From Sanghuangporus weigelae (taxonomy: Eukaryota; Basidiomycota; Agaricomycetes; Hymenochaetales; Hymenochaetaceae): a DNA stretch of 64,000 nt. The position numbers were made by a program, and so were the translations under genes. The stretch spans positions 2,542,001 to 2,606,000 of the forward strand of contig CP137321.1 in NCBI GenBank assembly GCA_033182465.1, given 5' to 3'. The notes under the pieces were generated by a model that was given only the letters and a program-made list of their open reading frames with translations, searched no databases and had not been told where the DNA came from. Below, in pieces: positions 50,559 through 62,311 of the stretch. Within the stretch, counting starts at the first letter, position 1, and each line of letters begins with the position of its first letter.

Positions 50559-52792
50559 TTACTCCTGCAAGGGCATGTCACTCGTATGTGCTGACTCCGC
50601 CGGTTCAGACGCACGGCGGATCGCCGAATCGGGGTCGTCGATGTGTCGCAAAAACAGGCATGCGAAGAGCGAAATACACGCCCACGGGATAAGCGAAATA
50701 AAGCTCCACCTCACGCCATTCCGGAACGCATTCTTCACGAGCTCCTGGACATCGCTCGGTAAAGAATCGATCTGGTCAAGCGAGGTGAGGTCCGCTGCGG
50801 TGAATGACGTCACATCCGTGCCTTGCAGTCCTGCTAGAGCGGAAGGGGGTAATCCATTGAAGTAGGCACGGACTTTCGCGTTCGTGACTGTGCCGCACTG
50901 TGCGAGACCAATCGTACCTCCGAGAGAACGGAAGAAGAGGTTGAGTGCAGAGACGATCGCAACACGTTCGGCAGGTTGCGAGAAGCGGGCGTGAATCGCA
51001 AGTGGCCCAAAGGTTAGACCGACACCAATGCCAGCCATAATCATGAACCTGATACAGGTGGAGTTTGAATATCCCGCGCACTCTTGTGAATAAACTCACA
51101 CATACCCTTTAATCTGTCCTTCGTTGTTACTATTAATCGCCATTGAGACAAGACCGAGCGAAATGGGAATGATCGTGCCTCCGAGAAGAATAGGGTGTTT
51201 TGGCTGTCGGAGTCTCGATATCATCCAAATAGAGATCACGGTTCCAATGCCCTGAAAGACTGGTCAGCGTCATCCCCTGAATAAAGAAATCACTGGGCAT
51301 ACCAAGCCAGGAGCGAAGTACAGTAGTTGCATTCCTGCATCAGTTTCATCCTCTCCCGAAACGATGATGAAGTAAAGAGCGACGAAGTAGAAAACAACGA
51401 GCATGACCATGCCAGACGTGAGCGCTGCAAAGTTCGTCGCCATTACATCGAAATTGCCCATGACTTTCAATGGCAGGAGAGCTGTTGCTCGAAATGGTGC
51501 CGCCAATTGCGCATGGTGGACAGAAGTGTTTGTGTACGCATTTTTTTCGATAGCGTCTCCGTCAATGACTTCAGGATCTCCTCGAACTTGCATATGGCTC
51601 GAATCTTGCTTGTGTTCCAAGACTACTTCCCAGGCTAACGTCAGTCCGATAAGGACTGCACCGACAACGAGTGCTATGATAACTTTTGCGTCGTCCCATC
51701 CTTCACTTGAACCCCAATTTAGACCGAGCAAAAGCCCCACGCCGCCAATCGTAAAGAATACTGTACCCGTCCAGTCGATATGTAGCAGCTTGTCTACAGT
51801 GTTCAGCTTCTGGTCCAGAAGCGGGCGCCCGGTATGCTTTCTTAGAAGGATGAAGATCAAGACCATTGAAAGAGCAGCAGCGGGCAGACTAGGACGTAAT
51901 CAGTAAAATCTAAGATCAGCCATGGCGTTTGACCCACTTGATTGCAAAGACCCATCTGAACGAAATATCGACGAGTGCTCCTCCGATCACAGGCCCTATA
52001 CAATAGCCAATTGTATAGAGGATTGTCATGATGGCTCCTTGGAAATTGTTAAGGTTGAGGGAACGAGAATCTGCGAGGATGGTGCGTAGAACGGTGAGCA
52101 GTCCTGCTGCACCAATACCCGCAACTCCACGTCCTGCGAGCATCATGGGCATATCTTGCGCTGCAGTCGAAATGGCACTGCCAATCAAAAAGAAGACAAG
52201 GGATAGTTGCATTGCCGAATGGCGGCCATAAACATCGGCAAGAGATGCGAAGGGGGGCAAGAATACAGTCGATGTAAGGAGGTAGACAGTCCCGATGTAA
52301 CTTTTATCAAAGGATCATACTTGAGCTTGAATTTGCTATCAACCATGCGAAAATGCTCACCTTTGCAGGTCCAAGCGGTTGAAAGCCGACTAGAAGATCA
52401 CAAATAAGCATGGTAACAATGCCGAACTTCCGAAATGTCCTTACAGCAATTTTAGGTTGTGCAGTTGCGACGACTATTTATCAGGGCATCAATGAACAAA
52501 TTTTCAGGACTAATTGTAATATCGATGTACCTGTGTAATCCAATGTTTCCAGAATAACTGGAATGGCAAGGGCAACCAAAAGGCGAAGTAACCATAAGTA
52601 CTGTTTCTTCCGTTCCTCTGGGGAAAGCCCATTAGCCTCATGGTGTATCTCGCTGCCGTTACCTGTCTCGTTGCTTGACCGTGTCTCGTGTTCTTTGATC
52701 TTCAGCGAAGATGGAAGAGGAAGAAGATTCCATAGCCAGGTTAAATAGTTCCAAGCCGAAATCACTAAGTCTCTCAGAAAAGTAAATAGCAT
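50559..52792 (-). CDS. MFS transporter, DHA2-type drug:H+ antiporter
   Basis: Fourteen-span major facilitator, probably exporting toxic compounds or metabolites at the plasma membrane. The cytosolic N-terminus has ERKKQYLWLLRLL, then TM1 (LVALAIPVILETLDYT). The motif-A region is FASLADVYGRHSAM (normally GxLADrxGrk). Motif C is YTIGYCIGPVIGGALVD in TM5. The long loop reads VLEHKQDSSHMQVRGDPEVI. C-terminal spans follow (YVFMIMAGIGVGLTFGPLA, WSFISLIPWACISLFACLFL). The end is SDMPLQE at 50559. About six introns. No open-reading-frame break is seen. A decayed homolog lies directly upstream (53556-54480), in the same orientation. Confidence 0.87.
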
Positions 52793-53555
52793 CTAAACGG
52801 CACGGAACGCGGGCAAGAGAAGTCAAGGCGTATACTGGCCTCTATACGCAACATTGTTCGAGGTCTTATATATACTTATATACAAGATACCGCTAAGCCA
52901 GGGCAGAACAGCTTGCGGACCTCGCCGCGGGTGTCCAAGACAGAATGACATGATTTGCATTATGAACTGGCCGCATCAGATTGCGATCCAAAAATGGCAA
53001 GTCACATAATTACGACAAATGAGAAAAGTATACATTACATAATATTTTCCTCATACGATACGTATCTGATTTGGCGCTTTCTCAACCGTTATACTGAATA
53101 ACAGCAGCGAGGGCAAACGGACTTTAACACATCATCTTGTCAACCTCCGATCCTTATTGAAAGCATCATGTATTGGGAAGAATTCAGGAACCTGGACCAT
53201 GCGTGATAGATAACGGGATTTTCAAGACCTATTGGCTGGGGGTGAATCTGGAGCCAGTTTTCTGTGCCTATAGGGTGCAGTTCCGTCAATTGAAAGTGTC
53301 TCGCTCAAATACGATAGCAAATTATAGTCAAATAAATAACTGGCCTTTAATGCCCGTTTGTTCAGGCCAATTATCATTCTACATTAGCACTCGACTACAT
53401 GTATGTCCTGACATAGGGACAACCGAAAGGACAATAATACAGGATACCAAAGAAATGGCAAGGGTAAGGAGGAAGCTATCAAAGATAAATAATTAGCATT
53501 AGCAGTCATTCTGCTGTTCCATTCGTCGGTCGAGCCTTAATTCAAATCCAGGAGT
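52793..53555. other. Spacer upstream of the MFS gene
   Basis: About 760 bp with the MFS promoter. TATATATACTTATATA lies near 52867-52882, about 80 bp before the start. The plus-strand frame at 53173-53496 shows no domain and is probably chance. Confidence 0.45.
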
Positions 53556-54480
53556 ATGAGAATGCCAACGGCGGTGAACAGAACGGTTGCAAACCCAATC
53601 GGTATGCAACGGCTTATCTATGGCACCGAGAATCTGGTCTGGGAGAGGGTGTTTGGTCGGAGCCCTCTAAAGTACGAATACTAAGACCATAGCAACGACA
53701 CAGCATGGCAAACTTGAGACAGAAAGGCATTACCTACTTACCAAGAGACATTGATCTGAATGAGATTTCTGTCAAAGCACCATTGGGCCCAGACAGAATC
53801 CGATAGTATGAAAGTAGGTCAGTATGGACGACTGAAAGTTGTTGTCGTTAAGAGAGTTGGAATCTGCAAGAATGCCACGGACAACAGTGAGTATCCTGCT
53901 GTTCTAATGCCCGCAATGCCATGACCTGCAGGCATCATAGGCATATTCTGTGCTCCCGTCGAGATGAGAAAGAGCAGCCTGAGGATGGACAGCTGCGTAG
54001 AGCAGTGACGAACATATACATCGGCTCACAACCCAAAGACTGTTGAGGCGAGAAGATAAATGGTCCCAATGTAACTAGAGGGTCAGATTCACAGATATAC
54101 AGTCAGAGTCGATGGGTAAAGTGGCAAGAGGACGCACTCGCTTTTGAAAATCAAGCCGACTGAATGCAATCTAGAAGTGACGAAAGATCCAGACTTGACA
54201 AGAATGTTGATCCGACTTACAGCAGTGTGGGGCTGAGCAGTTGCAACAACTAAAAGAAGTCTCGTTAGGTCAGGATGGTAAGCCATCGGTATTTAGGCTC
54301 ACCTATATAGTCCAGGATCTCCAAGAACACTGATATCGCGAGTGTGGACATCAGGCGAATCTGCCATTTGTGCTGATTTTTGTGCTCTTCAGCCGTCAGA
54401 TCATCGATCCTTTTTTCCTCGCTCTTCTTTTTTCAGTGTAAGTAGTGCCAGAAACCTTTTGATATCATTGAATACTGAAT
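53556..54480 (-). pseudogene. Truncated DHA2-type MFS transporter pseudogene
   Basis: A decayed tandem copy of the neighbouring MFS gene. Minus-strand pieces match it in order: DLTAEEHKNQHKWQIRL and AISVFLEILDYI (TM1), VVATAQP, then STGAQNMPMMPAGHGIAG (compare AAQDMPMMLAGRGVAG), then in another frame GILADSNSLNDNNFQS and TIGFCLGP (motif C). Homology fades near 53556, around TM6, and the C-terminal eight spans are absent. At least one frameshift lies between the GIAG and ILADS pieces, and a stop follows motif C. Intron positions match the intact gene, so it arose by DNA duplication, not retrotransposition. Confidence 0.82.
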
Positions 54481-55540
54481 ACTAAAGCGAGTATGTTCCT
54501 GTAAAAGTTGAAAAGAAAAGATGGAAAAGCCGTCTTGTTTTATCATAAGCCTGACGACCGAACTTTATACTCCAGCCCAAGGAGTTAAGGGCATCTACGA
54601 CAGGAGGTCCAAACTCTGGTGGAAGAGCATCTCGATTTTCAGATTCGGGTATGTTTGCTCCGTTCAGAGAATACCGTCAGCCATAGAAAACAGGCGAGTC
54701 CTTTAATTGGGCATTGCATTGGGACCCGCTATCAAGTCTGAGACTGTTTGATAGGATAGCTTCGCCGGACAATGGCCCGGACCGATGGCTTGCTAGATTA
54801 ATCCGGTGTACAACCGAGGTGGTCAGTCCGATGAACACAGAGACCAACGACCGATGCGGTTGTTAACTGCGCAGTTGCTCGTGGCCAAAATCATGTCTCG
54901 TTGGGGAAAAATATTGCGCGGCGATGCTTCTTACTGTAAGCAAACAATCTTTCGTCGAAATATAATTTTGATTAGTCCGCAGTCCCATTGTTTGTTTCAT
55001 ATGATAGTACATAAGGCCTGCATCGCAATGGCAGCTTATCGGTAAGAGGTGATGCTACCGAGGAGAAACTGGATACTGCTCCCGCCGAAATACGTTTGGA
55101 AGAAATGAGACGGATTGCTTTCCGGGAGTGATTTCATCAGTAGCAGTAAACTACTGACCAGCATTGGCATCGTGATAATGATGGAGGTGGAAAGAATTCG
55201 GTTCTCGGCACACCACCTCGCACGTGATCGCAGTGAGGAGCGAGCGTCACTCATAAAAAACGACCACGAAAATATTTGCCTTTTAATTCATTACTGCGAA
55301 CAGCGAGCACGGGCATTGGATACAACAAGCTCGACGACAACGAGCACATTTGGCCAAAGAGGAGGTTCATCGTGCTTGAACGTCATCCGCTGTTGCTGTT
55401 CTATTGCCGAAGGCAAGCAAGGCCCGCCGCGTCCACGTCGTCTTTTCACACTTTTTTTTTCGGTTTTATTCCCATTGGCACGATCGTTCCTTTCACAACA
55501 CCCATCGTACAAGCACTAGACTCGTCTTCAGTGCTCCATA
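54481..55540. other. Spacer MFS pseudogene/SEC14
   Basis: About 1.06 kb. Part (54520-54720, minus strand) reads SENRDALPPEFGPPVVDALN and SLGWSIKFGRQAYDKT, possibly a remnant of the pseudogene's first exon or another lost gene. The remainder includes the SEC14 promoter and leader; no complete gene is visible. Confidence 0.4.
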
Positions 55541-56599
55541 ATGGCTGACCCAACTGCATCCTCGTCGTCTCCATCGATCCCATCGGGCATCACTGATATG
55601 AACTACAAACCTCCGGAGGGGCGAGTGGGAAATCTCACGGAGACGCAGGAGCGGACATTAGCCCAATTCAAGGAGGAACTTATCAAAGAGGGTTGGTTCG
55701 TCGAGGAGCGGATGGACGACGCAACACTTCTCAGGTGACTTGCGTTTGCTACAATGCAAAGATTCGAAGTAGCTGATGTTATCAGATTTCTGCGAGCACG
55801 GAAGTGGAATGTGGCACTGGCAAAGCAAATGATCATAGACTGTGAAAAGTGGAGAAAGGAGATTGATGTAGATGACATTGTCAAGTGAGGAACCAGCTTC
55901 TTACTTTGCAGCCCCATCTCATACACTGATGGACGTAGGAACTTTAAATTCGAGGAGAAGAAACTTGTAGACAAATACTATCCGCAGTACTACCACAAGA
56001 TTGACGAGGTGTGTCGTGTCATGGCACCTTCAACCAATCATGCATGAAGCTGAACGTGTGCACAGGATGGCCGTCCACTATACATCGAACGCTTGGGCAA
56101 CGTCAACATTACTGAATTACGGAAAATCACGACCCAGGAGCGACAAATCAAGAGCCTCGTTCTCGAATATGAGAAATTCCTAAATGAGCGTCTTCCAGCA
56201 GCTTCGAAGTCGGTCGGTCACGCTGTCGAGACGTGCACAACTATCCTGGATCTGAAGAATGTCGGTATCAAAGCATTCTGGGACGTCAAGGGGTATGTGC
56301 AGGAGGCGAGCAAGATCGGACAGAACTACTACCCAGAAGTCATGGGGAAATTCTACATCATCAACGCGCCATGGATGTTTGCTACTGTTTGGAGCATCAT
56401 CAAGGCCTGGTTGGATCCCGTCACTGTCGCAAAGATCTACATTCCCTCCGGCGATGGCAAGAAGGAGCTTCTCGAGCAGATTCCAGCGGAGAACTTGCCC
56501 GCAGATCTTGGCGGGTTATGCCAATGCCCTGGCGGTTGCTCGCTCAGCGATGCGGGCCCCTGGAACCCTGGAACTTTTCAGAATGGGGCTGCGCATTAA
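55541..56599 (+). CDS. SEC14: SEC14 phosphatidylinositol/phosphatidylcholine transfer protein
   Basis: Cytosolic lipid-transfer protein needed for Golgi secretion. The N-terminal CRAL-TRIO-N helices (ERTLAQFKEELIKEGW, DDATLLRFLRARKWNV) precede the lipid-binding CRAL-TRIO domain: DGRPLYIERLGNVNITEL, ILDLKNVGIKAFWDVKG, GQNYYPEVMGKFYIINAPWM and AWLDPVTVAKIYIP. The hallmark C-terminal GGLCQCPGGCSLSDAGPWN corresponds to the Sec14 GGxCxCPGGC motif. Four exons. About 290 residues, in the usual range. Start 55541 is preceded by a pyrimidine-rich leader. Confidence 0.93.
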
Positions 56600-56856
56600 C
56601 CAGGAGGGTGGTACATTGATGACATTCATGCTTTCTTTTATTCTTTCGTCACTCTCGTTGAACGATATATTGTTACGCAAAGCGTCAGCTAGATATTACA
56701 GAGATACGATTTCCTGCTTCCACACGCAGAAATTCTCCTAGCCTGACAGATCATACGTCCGTGGAATAAGTATAGCGTTTGAAATGAGAAAATCTCGAGT
56801 AAATTAATTGCGAAATAAAAGAACATAAGTCACGACAATCCACACACAAATGCAAC

Positions 56857-59800
56857 CTAGTGTGGCACAACTTCGGCAAATCCAATAAATCCCGTTTCGA
56901 GGCCCGAAAATTCGTCTTCGCTTTGCTCACTTTCATCACTGTCAAGCTGAAGTCGATTTATGTAATTGACAACGAATGCAGTTTCGGCTGAAGTCCGATT
57001 ATTGTCGACACGTCTGCGTAGGAGCCACATCTCGCGAGTGGGGTCGCGAAAATCGTCTATATCCTGTAACCTCTTCAGAGGGCCGATCGACAGCCCAGGC
57101 CGACCTTCGTTCGTTTTATCTGTGATGTCACATATAGAATGTGAGCGCGTAGAATTAGGATCATGAAATTGATCTTGGACTTGCATGACTTGATGTTGTT
57201 CAGAAAACGTGCTCCAAGCCAAGCAAAGGCCGGTCTATCCCTTTCGTAGCCGACAGCATACCTGATAACTAGTGTAGTGATACATAAATCGGGGAAGGAG
57301 CTAAGCTTACCATGCGGAAGCCCGTATATACGACAACCTGTTGTTATTGCTCAGAATGCTATCAGGCGCTCCTGAAGTAACGCATAACGTTCTTGGTCAG
57401 AGAAAACGGCCAGTCAAGACAGTGTAGTGCACTTACGGGGGAAATGCTTGTTGACGAATCGATTTATGTAGGTCTCTACATGTGTGGGACCGTCTTCCCC
57501 TCGACGACGTGAGATTCCCTCATTTTGTTCCATAACTGCCCGTGCGAGAGACTGGCTTTAAGCTGTCAGGGGAGATGCGAATACTTCGAGGCTCACCATC
57601 CTTGTTTTTGGCTAAGGCCAATCCTTTATTGAAAGGTTCGATGAGATCCCTTCCGTTCTTATAACAGATCCACCAATCTTGACGACTCTCATCTCGCAGG
57701 ATTAGATCTTGGTCCTGGGCCCGGGAGTACGTAACCTCTTCATATTCCTCGATGGACGGAATTAAATTCCTTAATCTACGCAATCTGCTGCCGCGCTGCT
57801 TCATATACTCGCGCTCAACGGGGTACTCCGAGAGTATTGCATTGTAACGATCCCAAAGGGCAGTATAGCTACCCCCGCTCTTCAGAATGTCCTGAAATAA
57901 CGTAAGACAACAGGAAAAAATCCTCGATAAATGCGTACCAGCGCTTCTTCAATAATCTCGGCAAGCTTCATTGAGTATCGTGCCCCAGCCATTCGGAAAT
58001 AACTTTCAACAACTAATTGCCACTCCATTGATGCACGACCTAGAAGATTATTATAACGTTGCTCAACAAACAATTCTACGAGAGCGGCATTCAGATTTCG
58101 TCGAGACCAGTCTATGCTTGGACTGGTAGACTGGAGGTTTGCTTGATATGGCCAGACTGTTCTGCGAGGAAAAATTGTTGGCTCCCAGCAAACGAAATAC
58201 AAATCTCCATCCAGGTCACTAAGAGGAATTATGTATGTCAGAATTCACAGGATGGATCACAGAAAACGACATCTACCCTCCAGACATTGATCCGGGAATC
58301 GAGTATCGACCGGTCCTAGGAAAAACTGGAAACCAACAATGTCTCGTTAACAATACCTTCGCAAACAAGGTTGACTACCCACCGATACAATTGCTCAAGA
58401 AGTGTAGCTCTGGCTTGCTCACTGCCTTCATCAATCGGATATCTGCATGAAAAGTAAATGTGTGTCTAAGGACCTCGGGAAGATGTTATTGTTATACCAC
58501 TTGGCTTGTGTGATGGAAGTCTAGACAACAGGTTATGAGTTCTTGCGTTACCAATTCATATAAGAACTGACCTCGCTATCAGTACTTTCGAAACAAGAAC
58601 TCCTTCCCTCTGAGGCAGATGGACATACACTTCGTCCTCATCCAGGACGCCCAACTCATCGACGACACCGTAGAAATAGCATGATTTCTTGAAGTGGCGC
58701 CATCAGTCTAGAAGTATGGTGAAGAAAAGGTTTCTTACCTGTACGTTGATGTTCAACTTCTCTTTCAAAGCACTGTACTGAACTCGTTGACAGTCCCGTA
58801 ACATCTTCCGCAAATAAGGCTCGTTCAGAGAATGACCGGCAAGCAGCATTTCGTAAACTTTGTATGGACCTTAGCTCACACACAGAGGGCACTGAGAGTC
58901 AGGACGACTCACGATCTTGATAAAATCCATCACCCTCTGCATCGAGGTCGCCTTGAATATAGTTTAGTGCTTCCCGTCGATCGTATGCAATCATCTCGAT
59001 GCTTCGCAAATGCAACTTGATGAGCTCTTTCAGTGCCTGCTACAAGGTCAGAAGCCAAGTCTTTGAAAAACAGTAATTTCTTACACGGAAGAGTCTTCCA
59101 ATTCCCTGATCCAGTCACCAATTTCCGTTAACACCCGAGGAATATACAACAGCGTAGCATGACTCACGCCGTACATAGAGCTTAAGCTCACTAGAATAAC
59201 GATGATAGAAAGACTTAAACGCGCCTTCTTCGGAGCTTCCGAGATCCCATTTATTTCGATGTGAGTAGGTCCGCCACTGTACTTGAGCATTGAAGGACGA
59301 TAGGCAAATTTATATTGCTCAGGAGTCCTAATCTTATTCATCCTGCAGATAGTATCAAATTCGTCATCTGGATAGGCAACGAGGAGGCCCTTGATTCCTC
59401 CCCTTCGTATCTGGAAGACTTGTCGGTGATCTATCAGATATTCTTAAGTGGTCCTCAAAATGACGAACCACATGTTCTCGAGTCAAAATTGTGCCTTGAC
59501 CGAATTTCTTTCGCATACGACTCGCGAATGATACCGCAACCGTCTGTTGTACACACCCCGTCATCTGCTATGTCGTCCTCGATCCAAACAACCTGGTCTT
59601 GAGTAGGCTACATAACGCGAGAATTGTGCACAACTTAAAGAGATGAGATGAAAGTTTCCGACGTACATTAACTGACTGGACGGTCGCAGAGAATGACAGA
59701 CCAAGTCTTGCCACGTACTTGCCTGGTCCATGCCGTCTGAAGACATCCCGCAGTTCACCGAAATCTAGTAGAAGCGAGGAAACGTGAGGTATCGTATCCA

Positions 59801-60470
59801 CGTTATTGACCCGCTTTTGTAGAAGAATTATCTGCCCAGATTTGAGAGTAGACTCAGTGAAACCAAGAAAGGCGAATTGCAGGAACCCCAGATCGCCTTG
59901 ACCGCTAGCATCAATACCGTTAGCACGTATCAACAGAAGACAAGCACAGGCCATACATGCGGAATTTGATTGTTAAGCCATCTTGGATAATACTCTTAAG
60001 AGCGGGCCTGAGTTTGCTGCCTGGATACGAACGGGGCACTTTCAGAAACAGAAACTTCAAGGAATCGCCCACAAGTCTGAATGCGCGACAGGAAGGCCTG
60101 GATCTACGATAGGCATCAACGAACGTTCCGCTATCGTAATCCAACGGCAGTCTCGCATTCCAGACGTCGCAGATTGGTTTTTCAATCATACTGTCCCAGA
60201 GCTGAGATGTTCAGATGCCAAGAGGCAGAAAAAAGATATTACGTAATCTAAACTTCATTTCGGCTACATAGAACTTTGAAGTTGGACAACGCCTCATTTT
60301 CTTCATTTCCCCATAGTTGGACCAGTAACGCAAGGTAGGAGCATGTGCACCTAACCGCTTGAACTGCCTCGCCATCTCTAGCCGACACCATGACTCTACC
60401 CTTAAGACGGACCATGGTTTCCTTCTTCGAATCAACCAGCTGGAACAGCCCAAGAAAGTATTCTCTGTTG
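56857..60470 (-). CDS. RNA-dependent RNA polymerase of RNA silencing (QDE-1/RDR family)
   Basis: Cellular RdRP that makes double-stranded RNA for siRNA pathways. At least a dozen short introns. Pieces that join in phase, N to C: GDSLKFLFLKV, GQGDLGFLQFAFLGFTESTL, HGPGKYVARLGLSFSATVQS, WIEDDIADDGVCTTDGCGII, RRGGIKGLLVAYPDDEFD, YKFAYRPSMLKYSGGPTHIE, LKELIKLHLRSIEMIAYDR, MLLAGHSLNEPYLRKMLRDC, YFYGVVDELGVLDEDEVYVH, RLPSHKPSDIRLMKAVSKPE and SMSGG|DLDGDLYFVCWEP. The Mg-binding DLDGD is at 58218-58204, directly after an intron. The C-terminal part includes RLSYIRASAWYAVGYERDRP; the stop at 56857 is tentative. The N-terminus beyond about 60460 could not be followed; relatives have 300 or more further residues. 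The core looks functional. Confidence 0.85.
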
Positions 60471-61615
60471 CTTGCACTCCCTTTGCTTTATACTTTCGTA
60501 CAAAAGAAACTGGTAGATCACCTGTTTCTCATAATTCCTAAGCTCTTCCGTGCCTTCGCAGGACTAAGGCTGAACGCGGATACCTTCCGAAGCCTCCTTC
60601 CGCTTTTCTTCCCAAAGTCGAGTCGGTACCAGACGTATCAAACGCAAGACCAAGCGGTTGACTATTGGGAGAGCGCAGAGAGGGGTCAACGCGAACTGTC
60701 TTTCTCGGATGCACGTTACTCGAAATGTTCGTTTGGCGAATCGCGGAACACTCGGGAAAGGCAGATTCTTTATTATACGCCCCGTCTGTTGCCCGAATAC
60801 AGATACAAGCGGTCGATGAAAGACGATTTGCATACCGACTTTTCGATCCCAACGAAGTCATTTATGAAATGGCACTGGCTCGTCTTTCCAGATAGGGTAT
60901 GCTGCTCGAATGCGTCTGTCATGGTTGCGAATTGACAGGTGTATATGATGTCGTTAGCAACATCCGAGCTTACTGCAAGCTTCGCGAATCATGCACCAAT
61001 TCAGTCCCGGTGACTTGCGCGAGATTTATCGCATCTCAAAAAGGGCGCGGTGCAAAGAGATTAGTCGGACTGAACATGAACGTTGTCGGCGACATTCTCA
61101 TTCCTCTCAAGAGGAAAAGGGTAGAAGGCCTCGAAGTAGCACTTCACAGGAAGCGCTTCACAACATCTGTAAAGAACAATGGAGGGTTTGGCTTCAAAAC
61201 AGAGAGCCTGAAAACATTATCTGCTTCGAGGAGACTTGATAAAGGTAAGATACAAGCTATCTTCACGTTTTCGAAGTAGTACTCACGGACAAAAATTTCC
61301 CCAGATTCAGCTTCCAAGCACCCAAGACATTTCCCAAGACGTGCCTCTCGAACCAATGTATTTCAGAGTATGCTATCGCGACGTTTACTATCATGAACTC
61401 TGTGATAGGGAAATATTCACCACATCTTGCTAGGACTCGGAGGACGTTTGAGATCGAACCATCTACCGTATATCGCTAGACCCTGATATTCCATTTGTTT
61501 TCGAGTAGTGCAAGAGTAGATGATAGCAATTGCGAGCAGGATCCGTTCGCAAGTTAAGCTGAATAGCGATGTAAGAAACAAATAAGCATGTATAAGTTGT
61601 CCGTGCCTACATGAT
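60471..61615. other. Unresolved region between RdRP and TSR2
   Basis: About 1.15 kb with open frames on both strands. On the plus strand, 60390-60935 and 60899-61240 are open, and a splice (donor near 61243, acceptor before 61305) would extend the latter in phase. On the minus strand, pieces such as FAKRTFRVTCIRERQFAL and FRLSVLKPNPPLFFTDVVKR could belong to the missing RdRP N-terminus. I recognise no domain in either, so I annotate no gene. Confidence 0.35.
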
Positions 61616-62218
61616 CTATCGACGGCCCTTGCCCTTCTTTGTCACCATAGTGAACCCTTCGTCGTCCACTTGAGGTTTTTCACAGCGTGCCTGTGCGTGT
61701 CGGTCCAATAATTGAGGTGCCTCCTCGTCTTCGGTATCGTCGTCGTCTTCCCATTCATCACTACTCCCATCGACCTCCGTGCTTTCCTGCACGATCTCTT
61801 TCGAAACAACCTTCCTTCCTTTGAATCTATCCGCCCGCTCCTCCCACACAGCAACTGACGCTTTTATTCGCTCATCCGCGTCTCTCATCTCCCACAGGCT
61901 CATTATGTCGCGTGCAACAGCGTCAGCGCTCTCATCCTCCAAGACCGTGTCAAACTCGTCCGCCATAATTTGCAGAAGCATCTCTTCGAGGTAAATTGCA
62001 TCCGGTATCTCTGAGGGTTTGGCGTTTTCGAAGGCGTCAACGATTTCCGAGGCCATCCATGTACGCTTCTGTGCAGATTCGGGGCCACCCCAACCCTCGT
62101 CGACAGCGAGCCGGAGTGCCTGCCAGACTGATAGTCGAGCTATTACACCGCGAGCAAAGAGCACTATAGATGAATCTGGTGCAGGTGCTGGAGATATGGC
62201 GGAGGAAATGGAGGCCAT
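61616..62218 (-). CDS. TSR2: Pre-rRNA processing protein TSR2
   Basis: Escort protein that binds ribosomal protein eS26 (Rps26) and delivers it to pre-40S particles. A single exon. Start 62218 gives MASISSAISPAPAPDSSIVL, then FARGVIARLSVWQALRLAVD with GWGGPESAQKRTWMASEIVD, the family signature (W-x-A-L-x-x-A-V...GWGG). Then LEEMLLQIMADEFDTVLEDE and SLWE follow. The tail is acidic (SSDEWEDDDDTEDEE) and ends in a basic TKKGKGRR. 200 residues, normal for Tsr2. Upstream in-frame Met 62374 is not favoured. It is divergent from GRC3, with 93 bp between starts, a compact pair of ribosome-biogenesis genes. Confidence 0.92.
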   Translation of the reverse strand: MASISSAISPAPAPDSSIVLFARGVIARLSVWQALRLAVDEGWGGPESAQKRTWMASEIVDAFENAKPSEIPDAIYLEEMLLQIMADEFDTVLEDESADAVARDIMSLWEMRDADERIKASVAVWEERADRFKGRKVVSKEIVQESTEVDGSSDEWEDDDDTEDEEAPQLLDRHAQARCEKPQVDDEGFTMVTKKGKGRR

Positions 62219-62311
62219 GGGTTTCCTTTTTTTTAAAAGATGAGCAGAGGTAGTCGTCGTGATGATGGATGAAGTAAGAGATTTTAGACGCGGGCACAAT
62301 TTTTTGACACC

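Noticed and set aside
53173-53496. Plus-strand 107-codon frame upstream of the MFS pseudogene
   Set aside because: No domain, no splice partners, and composition typical of chance open frames.
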